64,000 bases of DNA from Flavobacterium lutivivi (GCF_014642275.1 NZ_BMIM01000002.1:310001-374000), one strand, 5' to 3'; shown: positions 46,509 through 55,906, numbered from the stretch's first letter. Numbers and translations: made by a program. The notes: a model not told the origin generated them from the sequence alone.

Positions 46509-47150
46509 ATGAAACTATTTATCACAGGAATTGGAACAGATGTAGGCAAAACCGTTGCTTCGGCAATTTGTGTTCAAGCGCTCGAAGCCGATTATTGGAA
46601 ACCTATACAAGCAGGCGATTTAGATAATTCTGATAGCAAAAAGATACAATCTCTCATTTCTTGTCACACTGAGCGCAGTCGAAGTGTCAAATCTCAAATT
46701 CATAAGAACGCTTATCAACTCAATACGCCAGCAAGTCCACATTATGCTGCTCAATTGGACGGAATTACGATTGATTTAAAAAAAATAATTGAACCAGAAA
46801 CCAACAATCATTTGGTTATTGAAGGTGCAGGAGGAATTCTTGTTCCGTTAAATAATAACGATTGTATCATCGATTTAATCCAACCTGATTATAAAGTAAT
46901 CATAGTTTCTCGACATTATCTGGGAAGTATTAATCACACATTGTTAACATTTGAAGCATTAAAAAATCGAAATATTGAAGTTGCTGGAATTATTTTCTCT
47001 GGAGATGAAAACAAAGCTACTGAAGATATAATTCTTTCAAAAACAAAAGCAAAACTCATAGGAAGAATTGAAAACGAACCTTATTTTGATGAAAATGTAA
47101 TTCAGTATTACGCTGATAAGTTTCGTGAAAATCTTTTAAATTTAGAATAA
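46509..47150 (+). CDS. bioD: Dethiobiotin synthetase
   Basis: ATP-dependent ring closure of diaminopelargonic acid to dethiobiotin. The 213-residue protein has the P-loop GIGTDVGKT (7-15), DYWKPIQAGD and the second motif EGAGGILVPL. Residues 52-61, CHTERSRSVK, are the in-frame translation of a 28-bp interspersed palindromic element (46662-46689), inserted between DSKKIQSLIS and the KNAYQLNTPASPH segment. The insertion keeps the frame and falls in a variable linker, so activity is probably retained. It follows bioF by 64 nt containing a TTTGCG direct repeat. Confidence 0.93.
   Translation: MKLFITGIGTDVGKTVASAICVQALEADYWKPIQAGDLDNSDSKKIQSLISCHTERSRSVKSQIHKNAYQLNTPASPHYAAQLDGITIDLKKIIEPETNNHLVIEGAGGILVPLNNNDCIIDLIQPDYKVIIVSRHYLGSINHTLLTFEALKNRNIEVAGIIFSGDENKATEDIILSKTKAKLIGRIENEPYFDENVIQYYADKFRENLLNLE
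46662..46689 (+). repeat. Interspersed palindromic element inside bioD
   Basis: 28 bp with arms TGTCACACT / AGTGTCA and core GAGCGCAGTCGA, exactly in frame (codons 52-61). It resembles the CACTGAGCGCAGTCGAAGTG repeat seen many times in Flavobacterium genomes. Confidence 0.8.
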
Positions 47151-47239
47151 AGAGAATAGAACATAGAAAATAGAATTTATCTTTGTATTTCAAACTAGAA
47201 AGGTAAAGTCTTTATTCTATTATCTTTCTTCTATTTTCT
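47151..47239. repeat. Imperfect inverted repeat between bioD and bioA
   Basis: About 25-nt arms (47151-47175 and 47215-47239), including perfect AGAAAATAGAA / TTCTATTTTCT. The loop carries TATCTTTG (47178-47185), an exact -7 promoter match that could drive bioA from inside the repeat. Confidence 0.6.
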
Positions 47240-47246
47240 CAAAAAA

Positions 47247-48518
47247 ATGAACCTATCACAAAAAGACAAACTATACAACTGGCATCCATATACACAACAC
47301 AAAACAGTTGGACTTTTACCAGCAATTGTCAAAGGAAAAGATGCGTTACTTTGGGATGAAAATGGCAAAGAATACATCGATGCTATTGCGTCTTGGTGGG
47401 TTAATCCGTTTGGACATTCCAATCAAGTTATTGCCGATGCTATTTTTAAGCAATTAACAACTTTGGAACACGTACTTTTTGGAGGATTTACTCATAATGT
47501 TGCTGTTGAATTAGCAGAAAAATTGCTGTCAATTTTACCCAATAATCAAAAGAAAATATTCTATTCAGATAACGGTTCCACTGCTGTAGAAGTCGCTATC
47601 AAAGTCGCATTGCAATACAATTATAATAAAGGAATTAAAAAGACAAAAATTATTGCTTTTGAAGATGCTTTTCATGGCGACACTTTTGGAGCTATGGCAG
47701 CAAGTGGTATTTCTTTTTTTACAGAAGCTTTCAAAGGTTCGCTATTAGAAGTAACCCGAATTCCAGTTCCAAATAATGAAAACAACAACCAAGTTTTACA
47801 GCAGTTAGAAAATTTGGTTAAAACCAATGATTATGCTGCATTTATTTTCGAACCATTAGTTCTTGGCGCAGCAGGAATGGTCATGTATCCACCGGAAGTT
47901 TTAAATCAATTAATTGCTATTTGTAAACAAAATAATGTTTTCACAATTGCCGACGAAGTAATGACAGGTTTTGGTAAAACGGGTAAAACTTTTGCGTGTG
48001 ATTATTTAGTTGAAAAACCAGATATGATGTGCCTTTCAAAGGCATTAACAGGCGGAACAATTCCCTTGGCAATCACCACGTTTTCTCAAGAAATCTTCGA
48101 AGGTTTTTATGACGATGACACCAATAAAGCGCTTTTTCATGGACATACTTTTACGGCAAACCCAACAGGTTGTGCAGCAGCATTAGCTAGTATTTCTCTT
48201 TTAGAAAATCATGAAATGCAAGCCAATATACTGCGGATTAATCAATCACACTTAGAATTTGAAAGGAAAATAAAAAATCATCCAAAAGTAAAAACTACAC
48301 GTGTACTCGGAGTAATTTTTGCACTAGAAATCAAAACAGAAAGTCAAGAAAGTTACTACGGAACAATGCGTAACAAACTCTATAATTTTTTTATAGAAAG
48401 AGGAATTATTTTGCGACCAGTGGGAAATATTATTTACATTCTACCACCATATATCATCACAAAAAATCAATTGCAAAAAGTATATGCTACTATAGAAAAA
48501 GCTCTAGAAATAGTGTAA
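47247..48518 (+). CDS. bioA: Adenosylmethionine-8-amino-7-oxononanoate aminotransferase
   Basis: PLP-dependent class III aminotransferase using SAM as amino donor to make 7,8-diaminopelargonate. The 423-residue protein has WHPYTQHK (substrate-specific N-terminus), ASWWVNPFGHSN, YSDNGSTAVEVAIK, the AFHGDTFGAMAASG region, IADEVMTGFGKTGK and the PLP lysine in MCLSKALTGG. Complete and typical. Third of the bioF-bioD-bioA series; the ketoacyl synthase gene follows across a 126-nt repeat-bearing gap. Confidence 0.97.
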   Translation: MNLSQKDKLYNWHPYTQHKTVGLLPAIVKGKDALLWDENGKEYIDAIASWWVNPFGHSNQVIADAIFKQLTTLEHVLFGGFTHNVAVELAEKLLSILPNNQKKIFYSDNGSTAVEVAIKVALQYNYNKGIKKTKIIAFEDAFHGDTFGAMAASGISFFTEAFKGSLLEVTRIPVPNNENNNQVLQQLENLVKTNDYAAFIFEPLVLGAAGMVMYPPEVLNQLIAICKQNNVFTIADEVMTGFGKTGKTFACDYLVEKPDMMCLSKALTGGTIPLAITTFSQEIFEGFYDDDTNKALFHGHTFTANPTGCAAALASISLLENHEMQANILRINQSHLEFERKIKNHPKVKTTRVLGVIFALEIKTESQESYYGTMRNKLYNFFIERGIILRPVGNIIYILPPYIITKNQLQKVYATIEKALEIV

Positions 48519-48530
48519 AATATTTTATCT

Positions 48531-48635
48531 AAATCCGTATAATCTGCGTTGAAATCCGCTTCATCAGCGTTCAAAAAAATTAAATCCGTAATTTAGCACG
48601 CAGATAAAACGGATTTGCTAACGCAAAACGCTGAT
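48531..48635. repeat. Interleaved inverted repeats between bioA and the ketoacyl synthase gene
   Basis: Two interleaved pairs. A 19-bp arm (48531-48549) matches the reverse complement of 48598-48616 at 17 positions, and ATCAGCGTT (48563-48571) is the exact reverse complement of 48627-48635. The order A-B-A'-B' means that all arms cannot pair at once without a pseudoknot. Typical of Flavobacterium AATCCGT/ATCTGCG intergenic repeats. Confidence 0.7.
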
Positions 48636-48644
48636 ATTTTAATT

Positions 48645-49808
48645 TTGAAACAAAAAATCGCCATAACATCATTAGCATCTATTTCACCATTAGGGAATTC
48701 ACCTGATGAAATTTGGCGCAATTATCTTTCAAAACAAACCTTAATTTCGACTAAAAACTTTAACGGAAGAGACCAATTTGTAGTGACAATACCTCATGAA
48801 GTTAGAAAACAAATTGATGATTTAAGAAAATCTGATAATAAATATAAAGCTCTTGATGAAACGGTTTTAATGGCAATTTTGGTTTCTAGGCAAGCAATAA
48901 AAAAATCTGGTTGGGAACAAGGTGAAGATTTTGGCATCAACATTGGTTCATCTCGCGGGTCAACCCAACTATTTGAAAAATATCACAAAGAATTTCTTGA
49001 AACGGGCAAAACGTCAACATTGACTTCACCAACAACCACATTAGGAAATATTTCTTCTTGGGTTGCGCATGATTTGAAATCTACAGGAGTTGAAATTTCT
49101 CATTCCATTACTTGTTCAACTGCTTTGCATGCTGTATTGAATGCTGTAGCATGGTTACAATCAGGTTTAGCAAATAAATTTCTCGTTGGCGGTAGTGAAG
49201 CGCCATTAACAGCTTTCACAATTGCGCAAATGCAAGCATTAAAGATTTATTCGAATTCAGAAAATAACGGTTATCCTTGCCTTTCATTCGATTTGCAAAA
49301 ATCTAAAAACACTATGGTTCTTGGTGAAGCTGCGTCGGTTGTCTGTTTAGAACTTGGCGAAAAAGAAAATGCTTTAGCATATATCGAAGGAATAGGTTAT
49401 GCAACAGACGATTTAGAACATAATATTTCCATTTCAGATGAAGCAACTTGTTTTCAAAAATCAATGCAAATGGCTTTGCAAAACACCAAATTAGAAGACG
49501 TTGATGCCATAGTGATGCACGCACCAGGAACTATAAAAGGCGATTTATCAGAATATAAAGCCATTCAAAATGTTTTTAAAAATGATATGCCATTACTTAC
49601 CACCAATAAATGGAAAATTGGGCATACATTTGGCGCATCAGGAATGTTGAATATGGAACTAGCAATTTTAATGATGAAATACAATCAATTCATCGAAGTT
49701 CCTTTTGCTGAAAAGCAAACAGAAAGAAAAGAGATTAAAAAAGTTTTAATAAATGCTGTTGGTTTTGGTGGAAATGCCGTGAGTATTCTTTTGTCAAAAG
49801 AGTTTTAA
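48645..49808 (+). CDS. Beta-ketoacyl-ACP synthase (FabF/FabB-like) in the biotin cluster
   Basis: A 387-residue condensing enzyme. The start is taken as TTG at 48645 (LKQKIAITSLASISPLG), since an upstream in-frame TTG at 48615 lies inside the intergenic repeat. The Cys-His-His triad is complete: Cys157 in SITCSTALHAV, His292 in VMHAPGT, and Lys324/His327 in NKWKIGHTFGASG. It is somewhat shorter and more divergent than housekeeping FabF (HAPGTIKGD instead of HGTGTxxND). Its place after bioF-bioD-bioA suggests a dedicated condensation step toward the pimeloyl thioester, but this is inferred; a secondary-lipid role is possible. Confidence 0.82.
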   Translation: MKQKIAITSLASISPLGNSPDEIWRNYLSKQTLISTKNFNGRDQFVVTIPHEVRKQIDDLRKSDNKYKALDETVLMAILVSRQAIKKSGWEQGEDFGINIGSSRGSTQLFEKYHKEFLETGKTSTLTSPTTTLGNISSWVAHDLKSTGVEISHSITCSTALHAVLNAVAWLQSGLANKFLVGGSEAPLTAFTIAQMQALKIYSNSENNGYPCLSFDLQKSKNTMVLGEAASVVCLELGEKENALAYIEGIGYATDDLEHNISISDEATCFQKSMQMALQNTKLEDVDAIVMHAPGTIKGDLSEYKAIQNVFKNDMPLLTTNKWKIGHTFGASGMLNMELAILMMKYNQFIEVPFAEKQTERKEIKKVLINAVGFGGNAVSILLSKEF

Positions 49809-49820
49809 TTTAAGTTATCA

Positions 49821-49848
49821 TCTGCAAACTGCGACTGCAAACCGCAAA
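49821..49848. repeat. Short CTGCAAAC-type repeat between the ketoacyl synthase gene and recX
   Basis: Loose tandem copies of CTGCAAAC/CCGCAAAC fill most of the gap between the two convergent genes. Similar to intergenic repeats known from Flavobacterium. Confidence 0.45.
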
Positions 49849-50316
49849 CTATTTCTCAAGTTCTTTCACTTTTTCATAAACGCGATTACTTTCCCATCCT
49901 TTACGAAGTAAGTAATCACAGAATTTTTTTCTTTTTTTCAAATCATTTTTTTCTGTTATAGTTTCCCAATGTTTCTCTGCTAATGTCTCAAAAGTCATTT
50001 CATATTCTTCAAATGGGATTTCATTTAACGCTTTGTTAATTAGATAGTCTGAAATTTTTCTAGCTTTCAATTCGTTTTTAATTCGAATTTTTCCCCACTT
50101 TTTTTGATGAAATTTACTCATTGAAAAAACAGAAGCAAAACGTTCTTCATTCAAAAAATTATTTTCAATCAAATGAACAATTATTTTCTCATGTTCCGAA
50201 GACTTGATTTGTAATTCAAAAAGCTTATCTAAAACTTCTTGATGACATCGTTCTTGATAGGAACAATAGTATTCTAATTTCTTTTTAAAATCTTCTAATG
50301 AAAAATCTTTTGACAT
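49849..50316 (-). CDS. recX: Regulatory protein RecX
   Basis: A 155-residue modulator of RecA filaments. It is built from three-helix RecX repeats: the N-terminal LEYYCSYQERCHQEVLDKL, the central LIENNFLNEERFASVFSMSKFHQKKWGKIRIKNELKARKI, and the C-terminal KRKKFCDYLLRKGWESNRVYEKV. Length is typical for Bacteroidota. A minus-strand TATTTTTG box (50339-50346) is a likely -7 element. Confidence 0.93.
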   Translation of the reverse strand: MSKDFSLEDFKKKLEYYCSYQERCHQEVLDKLFELQIKSSEHEKIIVHLIENNFLNEERFASVFSMSKFHQKKWGKIRIKNELKARKISDYLINKALNEIPFEEYEMTFETLAEKHWETITEKNDLKKRKKFCDYLLRKGWESNRVYEKVKELEK

Positions 50317-50338
50317 AAAAATACAAGCGTCTTTTTTT

Positions 50339-50346
50339 CAAAAATA
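50339..50346 (-). promoter_or_regulatory. Putative -7 promoter element of recX
   Basis: TATTTTTG on the minus strand, an exact TAnnTTTG match 23 nt before the start. No clear -33 element. Confidence 0.4.
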
Positions 50347-50465
50347 GGGATAAAAATTGAACGAATTTACAGAGAAAATTGTAGGTCAATCAGTTAAAAA
50401 AATAAATCGAAGTAGAAATGTTAATAAATATTAATTAATATTTACATTAACTTAAAGTAAAGTAG

Positions 50466-50495
50466 TTGTTTTTTAGTAATTTAGAAGTAAATTTG
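50466..50495 (+). promoter_or_regulatory. Promoter of the giant surface-protein genes
   Basis: TTG (50466-50468), 19-nt spacer, TAAATTTG (50488-50495), an excellent consensus match. The leader of about 75 nt contains an 11-codon frame (50509-50544) of doubtful meaning. Confidence 0.7.
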
Positions 50496-50575
50496 TAGCC
50501 CCAAAACTATGGTTAAATCTTTGTTTTTTAGGGAATTGTTTTGAAGAGTGAATTGAACTGACATACTTTTGATTT

Positions 50576-53500
50576 ATGAAATTTAATAAAATAATTGTTT
50601 TTTTAGTTTTTTGGAGTTCCGTTGTACATGGTCAAATATTTACAAATCCAATTACAGGAACTAATCCAAATACAGCCAACCCATATACAGCTGGTCAAAC
50701 TGTTGATCCAAATATTACAGTTTCTGGAATTGGTAGAGGTTCTGGAATTGCTGGGTCAAATGCAAATAACAGATACAATGCAAACGGTTGGAGCACATCA
50801 ACAATTGATTTAACTGATTATTTTGAGTTTACTTTAACACCAGCAGCAGGTTATAAAATTGATTTTACAAATTTTGTTTATACTTCTCAAGTTTCATCTG
50901 GCACACCATCACATTCATTTCGTTCAAGTGTAGATGGTTTTACTTCCGATATTGGAACTCCTTCTACTACTGGAACTACAATTTCTTTGAGTGGAGCAAG
51001 TTATCAAAATATAACATCTTCAATAACATTTCGTTTTTATACTTATGGTGTTCCCTTAGCTACTACTACTTTCAGTATCAATGATTTCACATTTAATGGT
51101 AGTGTAACAACTACATGTACAGCACCAACAACTCAAGCAACTTCTTTTTCGAGTTCTTCTGTTTCAAATTTTTCTGGAACAGTAAACTGGGTAAGAGGAA
51201 ATGGAACAGCAGGAGTAATTGTTGTGGCTCGTCAGGGCAGTGCTGTAAATGCAGATCCTGCTAGTGGAACAAGTTATACGGCTAATGCAATTTTTGGCTC
51301 TGGTTCACAAATTGGTACTGGAAATTATGTGGTTTACAATGGAACAGGTACTTCGGTGAACGTCACAGGACTCTTGGAAAATACAACCTATCATTTTGCT
51401 GTTTACGAATATAATACCACGTCAACCTGTTATCATCTAACGGAGCTTACAGGGAATTTTACAACGCCTCAATGTTCGCCAACAACGCAGGCAACCACTT
51501 TCACTAGTTCGTCTGTAACTGGAACCAGCGGAACAGCAAATTGGGTTAGAGGAAATGGAAATAGCGTTTTGGTTGTTGCCAGAGCAGGAAGTGCTGTGAA
51601 CGCAGATCCTGTTAGTGGAACAAGTTATACGGCTAATGCGGTTTTTGGTTCTGGATCACAAATCGGTACTGGAAACTTTGTGGTTTACAGCGGAACAGCA
51701 ACTTCTGTAAATGTTACAGGGCTTTCTGCTTCTACAACCTATCATTTTGCAGTTTATGAATTTAATACGGCTTTAAATTGTTATCATTTAACGGAACTTG
51801 TAGGCAATTTTACTACGCTTGCTTTAACACCAAATATTGTTTTGTCAGATCTTGGGACGCAAGTAACAGCTGCCTTTGTTGCGCAAGGAACTACAAGTCA
51901 CATTTTGCATAAATTTCAATTAGCAGTCACAGTCAATAGTGCAACATTTACCAATTTAGCAGTGGTTACAGCAGGTACTTATGTTGCTGCCGATGTTTCA
52001 AATTTAAAACTTGTTTATTCTGCTGATAATATATTAGATGGAGCAGATACAACTATTTCTACAATTGCAGCACCTGGAGCAACTGGAACTAAAGTCTTTC
52101 CCGTATTTTCGCAAGCAATTGCAAATGGAGCAACAGGATATTTTTTCATAACAATTGATGTTTCTGCAAGTGCTGTTATAGGCAATACCATTAGAATAAA
52201 TCCTATTACAAATACTAGTTTAGGGTTTACATCTGGAACCAAATCAGGAAATACAAGTATTGGTGGGTATCAAACTTTTTCGGCATCACCACCAAATGTT
52301 CCAGGAGCTTTGACAAGAGGTTGTATTTCGAATACTTCTGTCGTGTTAAACTGGTCTGCACCAAGTGGTTCATTTGATGGATATATATTAGTAGCAAGAC
52401 AAGGAGCATCGCCAAATGCTGTAACGACTATAAATGCAACAACACAACCTTTTAATACAGATTATTCTTTAGCGCCAACCTATAATGCAACAACATCAAG
52501 AGTATTATACATTGGAAATGCAATTACAGCTACAATTACAGGTTTAACAGCTGGATTACCTTATACATTTGAATTATATGCTTATAGAAACAGTGGCTCT
52601 TTTACAGTTTATTCAACTACTTCAAGAACTACCACACAAACTATGGCGTTATCCAATGTATCCGCTCCAAGTTCAAGTCCTGGAAACACAACAGGAAGCA
52701 TTAACTGGGTAAACCCAACAGCTGGATGTTATGATGAAATTATGGCAGTTATTACTTCTGCGGCAGGAGTTACATTTGTTCCTTCTGGCGATGGAACTGC
52801 TTACACAGCCAATTCAGCATTTTCTGGGTTTGATCAAGTGGTTTATAAAGGAACTGGAAATTTTGTAAATATAACAGGATTGACTAACGGAGTTACTTAT
52901 TACATTGAAATTTTTGTTCGTAAAGGTACCGAATGGAGTAGTGGTGTTGAAGTAAGTGTTACACCAATAAATGTTGTGCCAACTGTTTTGAAAACAGGAG
53001 ATTTGATATTAATTGCCTATAATAATAATGCTTCTGGAGGTGATGATAATATAAGGCTATTGACATTGGTTGATATTAACCCTGGAACTAAGTTTTTGTG
53101 GACTAATGCAACCTATGAAACAGGTGGAGCACCAGCTTCAAACATTAGAACTGATAAATGGTTCGAGTGTAGATATGATGTTGCACCAACTGGAAATGTA
53201 CCTTTTATCGAATTTACATATTCAGGTTCAACTGTAATACCAGCTGCTTCTGTTTTTTGTATAGTAACAGATAACGGTGGTACTGCTGATACAAGTATTT
53301 CGGCTATTTCTCCAGCCGGAGTTTCTTTTACAAATTTCAGCATACAAGGAAGAAGAGCTGATGGTACTACTTTAGCATCACACACTTTTGTGAATGTTTC
53401 TACAAGTGATCCAGATTCAATGTTCTTGATGCAAGGATATTTTAATTATGATCCTGCTGGATCAGCTTTTGTTGGAACAGTACTTTCTGGAGTTCAGGAT

Positions 53501-55906
53501 GGTGGTTTGTGGTATAATCTTTCAGACGATTTAACTAGTTTAAGCTCACCATTGACAGCTAACTTAAGACGTTCTAGAAAGCATCCAGCTTTAGAATGTG
53601 CTTCACTACAGGCAAATACTTCGCCAGGAACTTATGCAAGAAGTTATAATGTTTCTTCATCTACTTATACTACAGGAAATAGACCCTATTTGATAGGAAG
53701 TATATTGAATTATACGACAAACTGGGTTACAAGTTATGGGACTTGTCCATCGCCATCTCCTTTTGTTATCACTGCGTCTGATCCGTTTAACAAATGGACA
53801 GGAACTTCAGACACCAACTGGTTTAATTGTAATAACTGGGCTCTGCTTTCTGTTCCAGATGAATTTACTGATGTTCAAATTGACGCAACAGCAACAAACG
53901 ACTGTAATGTAAGTTATTTAGCAGCAAATTCTGATTTGTATCTTGATATTGCTCAGTGTAAGGATTTAACAATAAATGGAAGAAAAGTTATGCTGAACGG
54001 AAGTTCAAATAATAAAATTGAAGTTTATGGTAATCTTACCATTGGAGCATCTGGAGCATTAGAAACAAGTGACAATACAAGTGGAACTCCTGACGGTCAA
54101 ATCTATCTCTATGGAAATTGGACAAACAATGCATCAACTGGTGAAACAGCTTATAAACAAGGAGATGGAACAGTGCAATTTAAAGGTTCAACCAATCAAG
54201 TAATTAACAATGTTTCACCTTATGGTACAGAAGTTTTTTATAATGTAGTTTTAGATAATAATTTCTTGACATCTGTTTCAAATGATTTAATCGCAGAAGG
54301 AAACCTAACAATTAATTCTGGGAAAACTGTCAATATTGATTCTGCTGGTTTTATAGTCGCAGGGAAATCATTAAATCATAGTGGTGATTTGACAATAGAA
54401 AACAATGGACAGTTTGTTCAAATAGACGAAACAGATGCAAATTCTGGTACTTATACTGGAACCAAGTTTGAAGTAAAAAGAGATGCTCTAGCTAAGAACT
54501 ACGATTATATTTATTGGAGTTCACCAACAGAGAATTTTCCAGTAGCTTCTTTGCCTAATGCCTATCGTTTTGAATGGAGTACTCTTTATAGTAATACTAA
54601 TGGTTCACAAGGAAATTGGATTGCTCCTTCGACAACCAATATGTCAAAAGGAAAAGGCTATATAGCGATGGCTAATAATGGTTCATCAACAGCTCAAACA
54701 TTGCCAATGTCCTTTACAGGAAAACCATTTAATGGGCAATTTACTTTTCCTATAGAAAGAGGAACATATAACGGAATAGACATAGATTTAGAACCAGGAA
54801 ATCCGAACAACGCATTAACAACAAAATATGATGATAATTGGAATTTAGTTGGAAACCCTTATCCATCAGCAATTGATGCAGAAGAGTTTTTAGTGTTAAA
54901 TCAAACCAAAATAGAAGGTTCTATTTGGATTTGGAAACACGGATTAGCTCCAAATGTGCTTGCCGATCCATTCTACCAAGATTTTGTGGTCAACTATTCA
55001 TCAAATGATTATATTAAGTATAATGGTTTAGGTTCTACTGAGCCAGATACGTTTGCAGGAAAAATAGCATCTGGACAAGGATTTATGGTGAATATGCTTG
55101 AAACGGCTTCTACACCAAACACAATTACTTTCAACAACGATTTAAGAAAAGGAACAAATTATACTCTTTACAACAATTCTGATTTTTATAGATTGTCTGC
55201 TCCTCAAGCACTAGGAAGCAATGAGGAAAAAAATAGAATATGGCTAGATATAATCAATGAAGCATCAGGTCAAATGGATAGAACGCTAGTAGGTTATTCT
55301 ACTTATTCCACTTTAGAAAGAGATCATTTCTATGATTGCCCTTTTGTTCCAAGAAGTGAGGTGGCTTTGTTTTCATTGATTAATAATGACAACTTTATTA
55401 TTCAAGGAAGACCATTACCTTTTGATAACGAAGATATAGTTCCAATGGGAATAAACATTGTGGCTGAGGGAAATCATATTATAGCAATTAAAAAAGTTGA
55501 TGGAATTTTTTCTGGAGAACAAAACATATATCTGGAAGACAAGTATTTGAATATTATTTATGACTTGAAACAACATCCATATAATTTTACATCTCCAAAA
55601 GGAGTTTTTAAAGATAGATTTGTTCTAAGATATACCACTAATTCATTAGGTAATCCTTCTTTTGAAACAGAAGCCAATAATGTTATAGTATATTCGTCAA
55701 ACAATATATTATCAGTAAAATCTTTAGAAAAAAATATTAAATCGATAGAAGTATTTGATGTTTTGGGAAGAATATTACTTAATGAAAATAATATAGATTC
55801 ACTTAGTTACAATTCTTCAAGCATCTTCAATGTTGGACAAACATTGGTTTTGAAAATAAAACTCGATAACGGAAATACTATTGTAAAGAAAACTATCATT
55901 AGATAA
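50576..55906 (+). CDS. Giant T9SS-secreted surface protein with Fn3-like repeats
   Basis: A 1776-residue exported protein (signal peptide ending SSVVHGQ). Two nearly identical 119-residue Fn3-like domains occupy residues 181-299 and 300-418 (shared SAVNADP, GTSYTANA, TGLxxxTTYHFAVYE). More Fn3-type units follow near 580-700 and 700-800, then a lamin-tail-like region (LKTGDLILIAYNNNASGGDDN), a WTGTSDTNWFNCNNW segment, and a 430-residue C-terminal module (DYIYWSSP...NWNLVGNPYPSAID...GKIASGQGFMVN). The last about 80 residues are a T9SS type C sorting domain. Probably an adhesin or matrix protein. The next gene encodes a paralogue sharing the C-terminal module. Confidence 0.92.
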   Translation: MKFNKIIVFLVFWSSVVHGQIFTNPITGTNPNTANPYTAGQTVDPNITVSGIGRGSGIAGSNANNRYNANGWSTSTIDLTDYFEFTLTPAAGYKIDFTNFVYTSQVSSGTPSHSFRSSVDGFTSDIGTPSTTGTTISLSGASYQNITSSITFRFYTYGVPLATTTFSINDFTFNGSVTTTCTAPTTQATSFSSSSVSNFSGTVNWVRGNGTAGVIVVARQGSAVNADPASGTSYTANAIFGSGSQIGTGNYVVYNGTGTSVNVTGLLENTTYHFAVYEYNTTSTCYHLTELTGNFTTPQCSPTTQATTFTSSSVTGTSGTANWVRGNGNSVLVVARAGSAVNADPVSGTSYTANAVFGSGSQIGTGNFVVYSGTATSVNVTGLSASTTYHFAVYEFNTALNCYHLTELVGNFTTLALTPNIVLSDLGTQVTAAFVAQGTTSHILHKFQLAVTVNSATFTNLAVVTAGTYVAADVSNLKLVYSADNILDGADTTISTIAAPGATGTKVFPVFSQAIANGATGYFFITIDVSASAVIGNTIRINPITNTSLGFTSGTKSGNTSIGGYQTFSASPPNVPGALTRGCISNTSVVLNWSAPSGSFDGYILVARQGASPNAVTTINATTQPFNTDYSLAPTYNATTSRVLYIGNAITATITGLTAGLPYTFELYAYRNSGSFTVYSTTSRTTTQTMALSNVSAPSSSPGNTTGSINWVNPTAGCYDEIMAVITSAAGVTFVPSGDGTAYTANSAFSGFDQVVYKGTGNFVNITGLTNGVTYYIEIFVRKGTEWSSGVEVSVTPINVVPTVLKTGDLILIAYNNNASGGDDNIRLLTLVDINPGTKFLWTNATYETGGAPASNIRTDKWFECRYDVAPTGNVPFIEFTYSGSTVIPAASVFCIVTDNGGTADTSISAISPAGVSFTNFSIQGRRADGTTLASHTFVNVSTSDPDSMFLMQGYFNYDPAGSAFVGTVLSGVQDGGLWYNLSDDLTSLSSPLTANLRRSRKHPALECASLQANTSPGTYARSYNVSSSTYTTGNRPYLIGSILNYTTNWVTSYGTCPSPSPFVITASDPFNKWTGTSDTNWFNCNNWALLSVPDEFTDVQIDATATNDCNVSYLAANSDLYLDIAQCKDLTINGRKVMLNGSSNNKIEVYGNLTIGASGALETSDNTSGTPDGQIYLYGNWTNNASTGETAYKQGDGTVQFKGSTNQVINNVSPYGTEVFYNVVLDNNFLTSVSNDLIAEGNLTINSGKTVNIDSAGFIVAGKSLNHSGDLTIENNGQFVQIDETDANSGTYTGTKFEVKRDALAKNYDYIYWSSPTENFPVASLPNAYRFEWSTLYSNTNGSQGNWIAPSTTNMSKGKGYIAMANNGSSTAQTLPMSFTGKPFNGQFTFPIERGTYNGIDIDLEPGNPNNALTTKYDDNWNLVGNPYPSAIDAEEFLVLNQTKIEGSIWIWKHGLAPNVLADPFYQDFVVNYSSNDYIKYNGLGSTEPDTFAGKIASGQGFMVNMLETASTPNTITFNNDLRKGTNYTLYNNSDFYRLSAPQALGSNEEKNRIWLDIINEASGQMDRTLVGYSTYSTLERDHFYDCPFVPRSEVALFSLINNDNFIIQGRPLPFDNEDIVPMGINIVAEGNHIIAIKKVDGIFSGEQNIYLEDKYLNIIYDLKQHPYNFTSPKGVFKDRFVLRYTTNSLGNPSFETEANNVIVYSSNNILSVKSLEKNIKSIEVFDVLGRILLNENNIDSLSYNSSSIFNVGQTLVLKIKLDNGNTIVKKTIIR
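51116..51829 (+). repeat. Tandem 357-bp repeat within the giant surface-protein gene
   Basis: Two adjacent 357-bp units (51116-51472 and 51473-51829) encode consecutive Fn3-like domains and are still similar at the DNA level (for example AGTTATACGGCTAATGC in both), pointing to recent duplication or gene conversion. Confidence 0.8.

Noticed and set aside
48615-48644. Upstream TTG start for the ketoacyl synthase
   Set aside because: It lies inside an interspersed inverted repeat and would add ten residues not expected in the family; TTG at 48645 fits the conserved N-terminus.
50509-50544. Leader peptide of 11 codons before the giant surface protein gene
   Set aside because: No regulatory residues, no alternative hairpins seen, and a frame this short is expected by chance.
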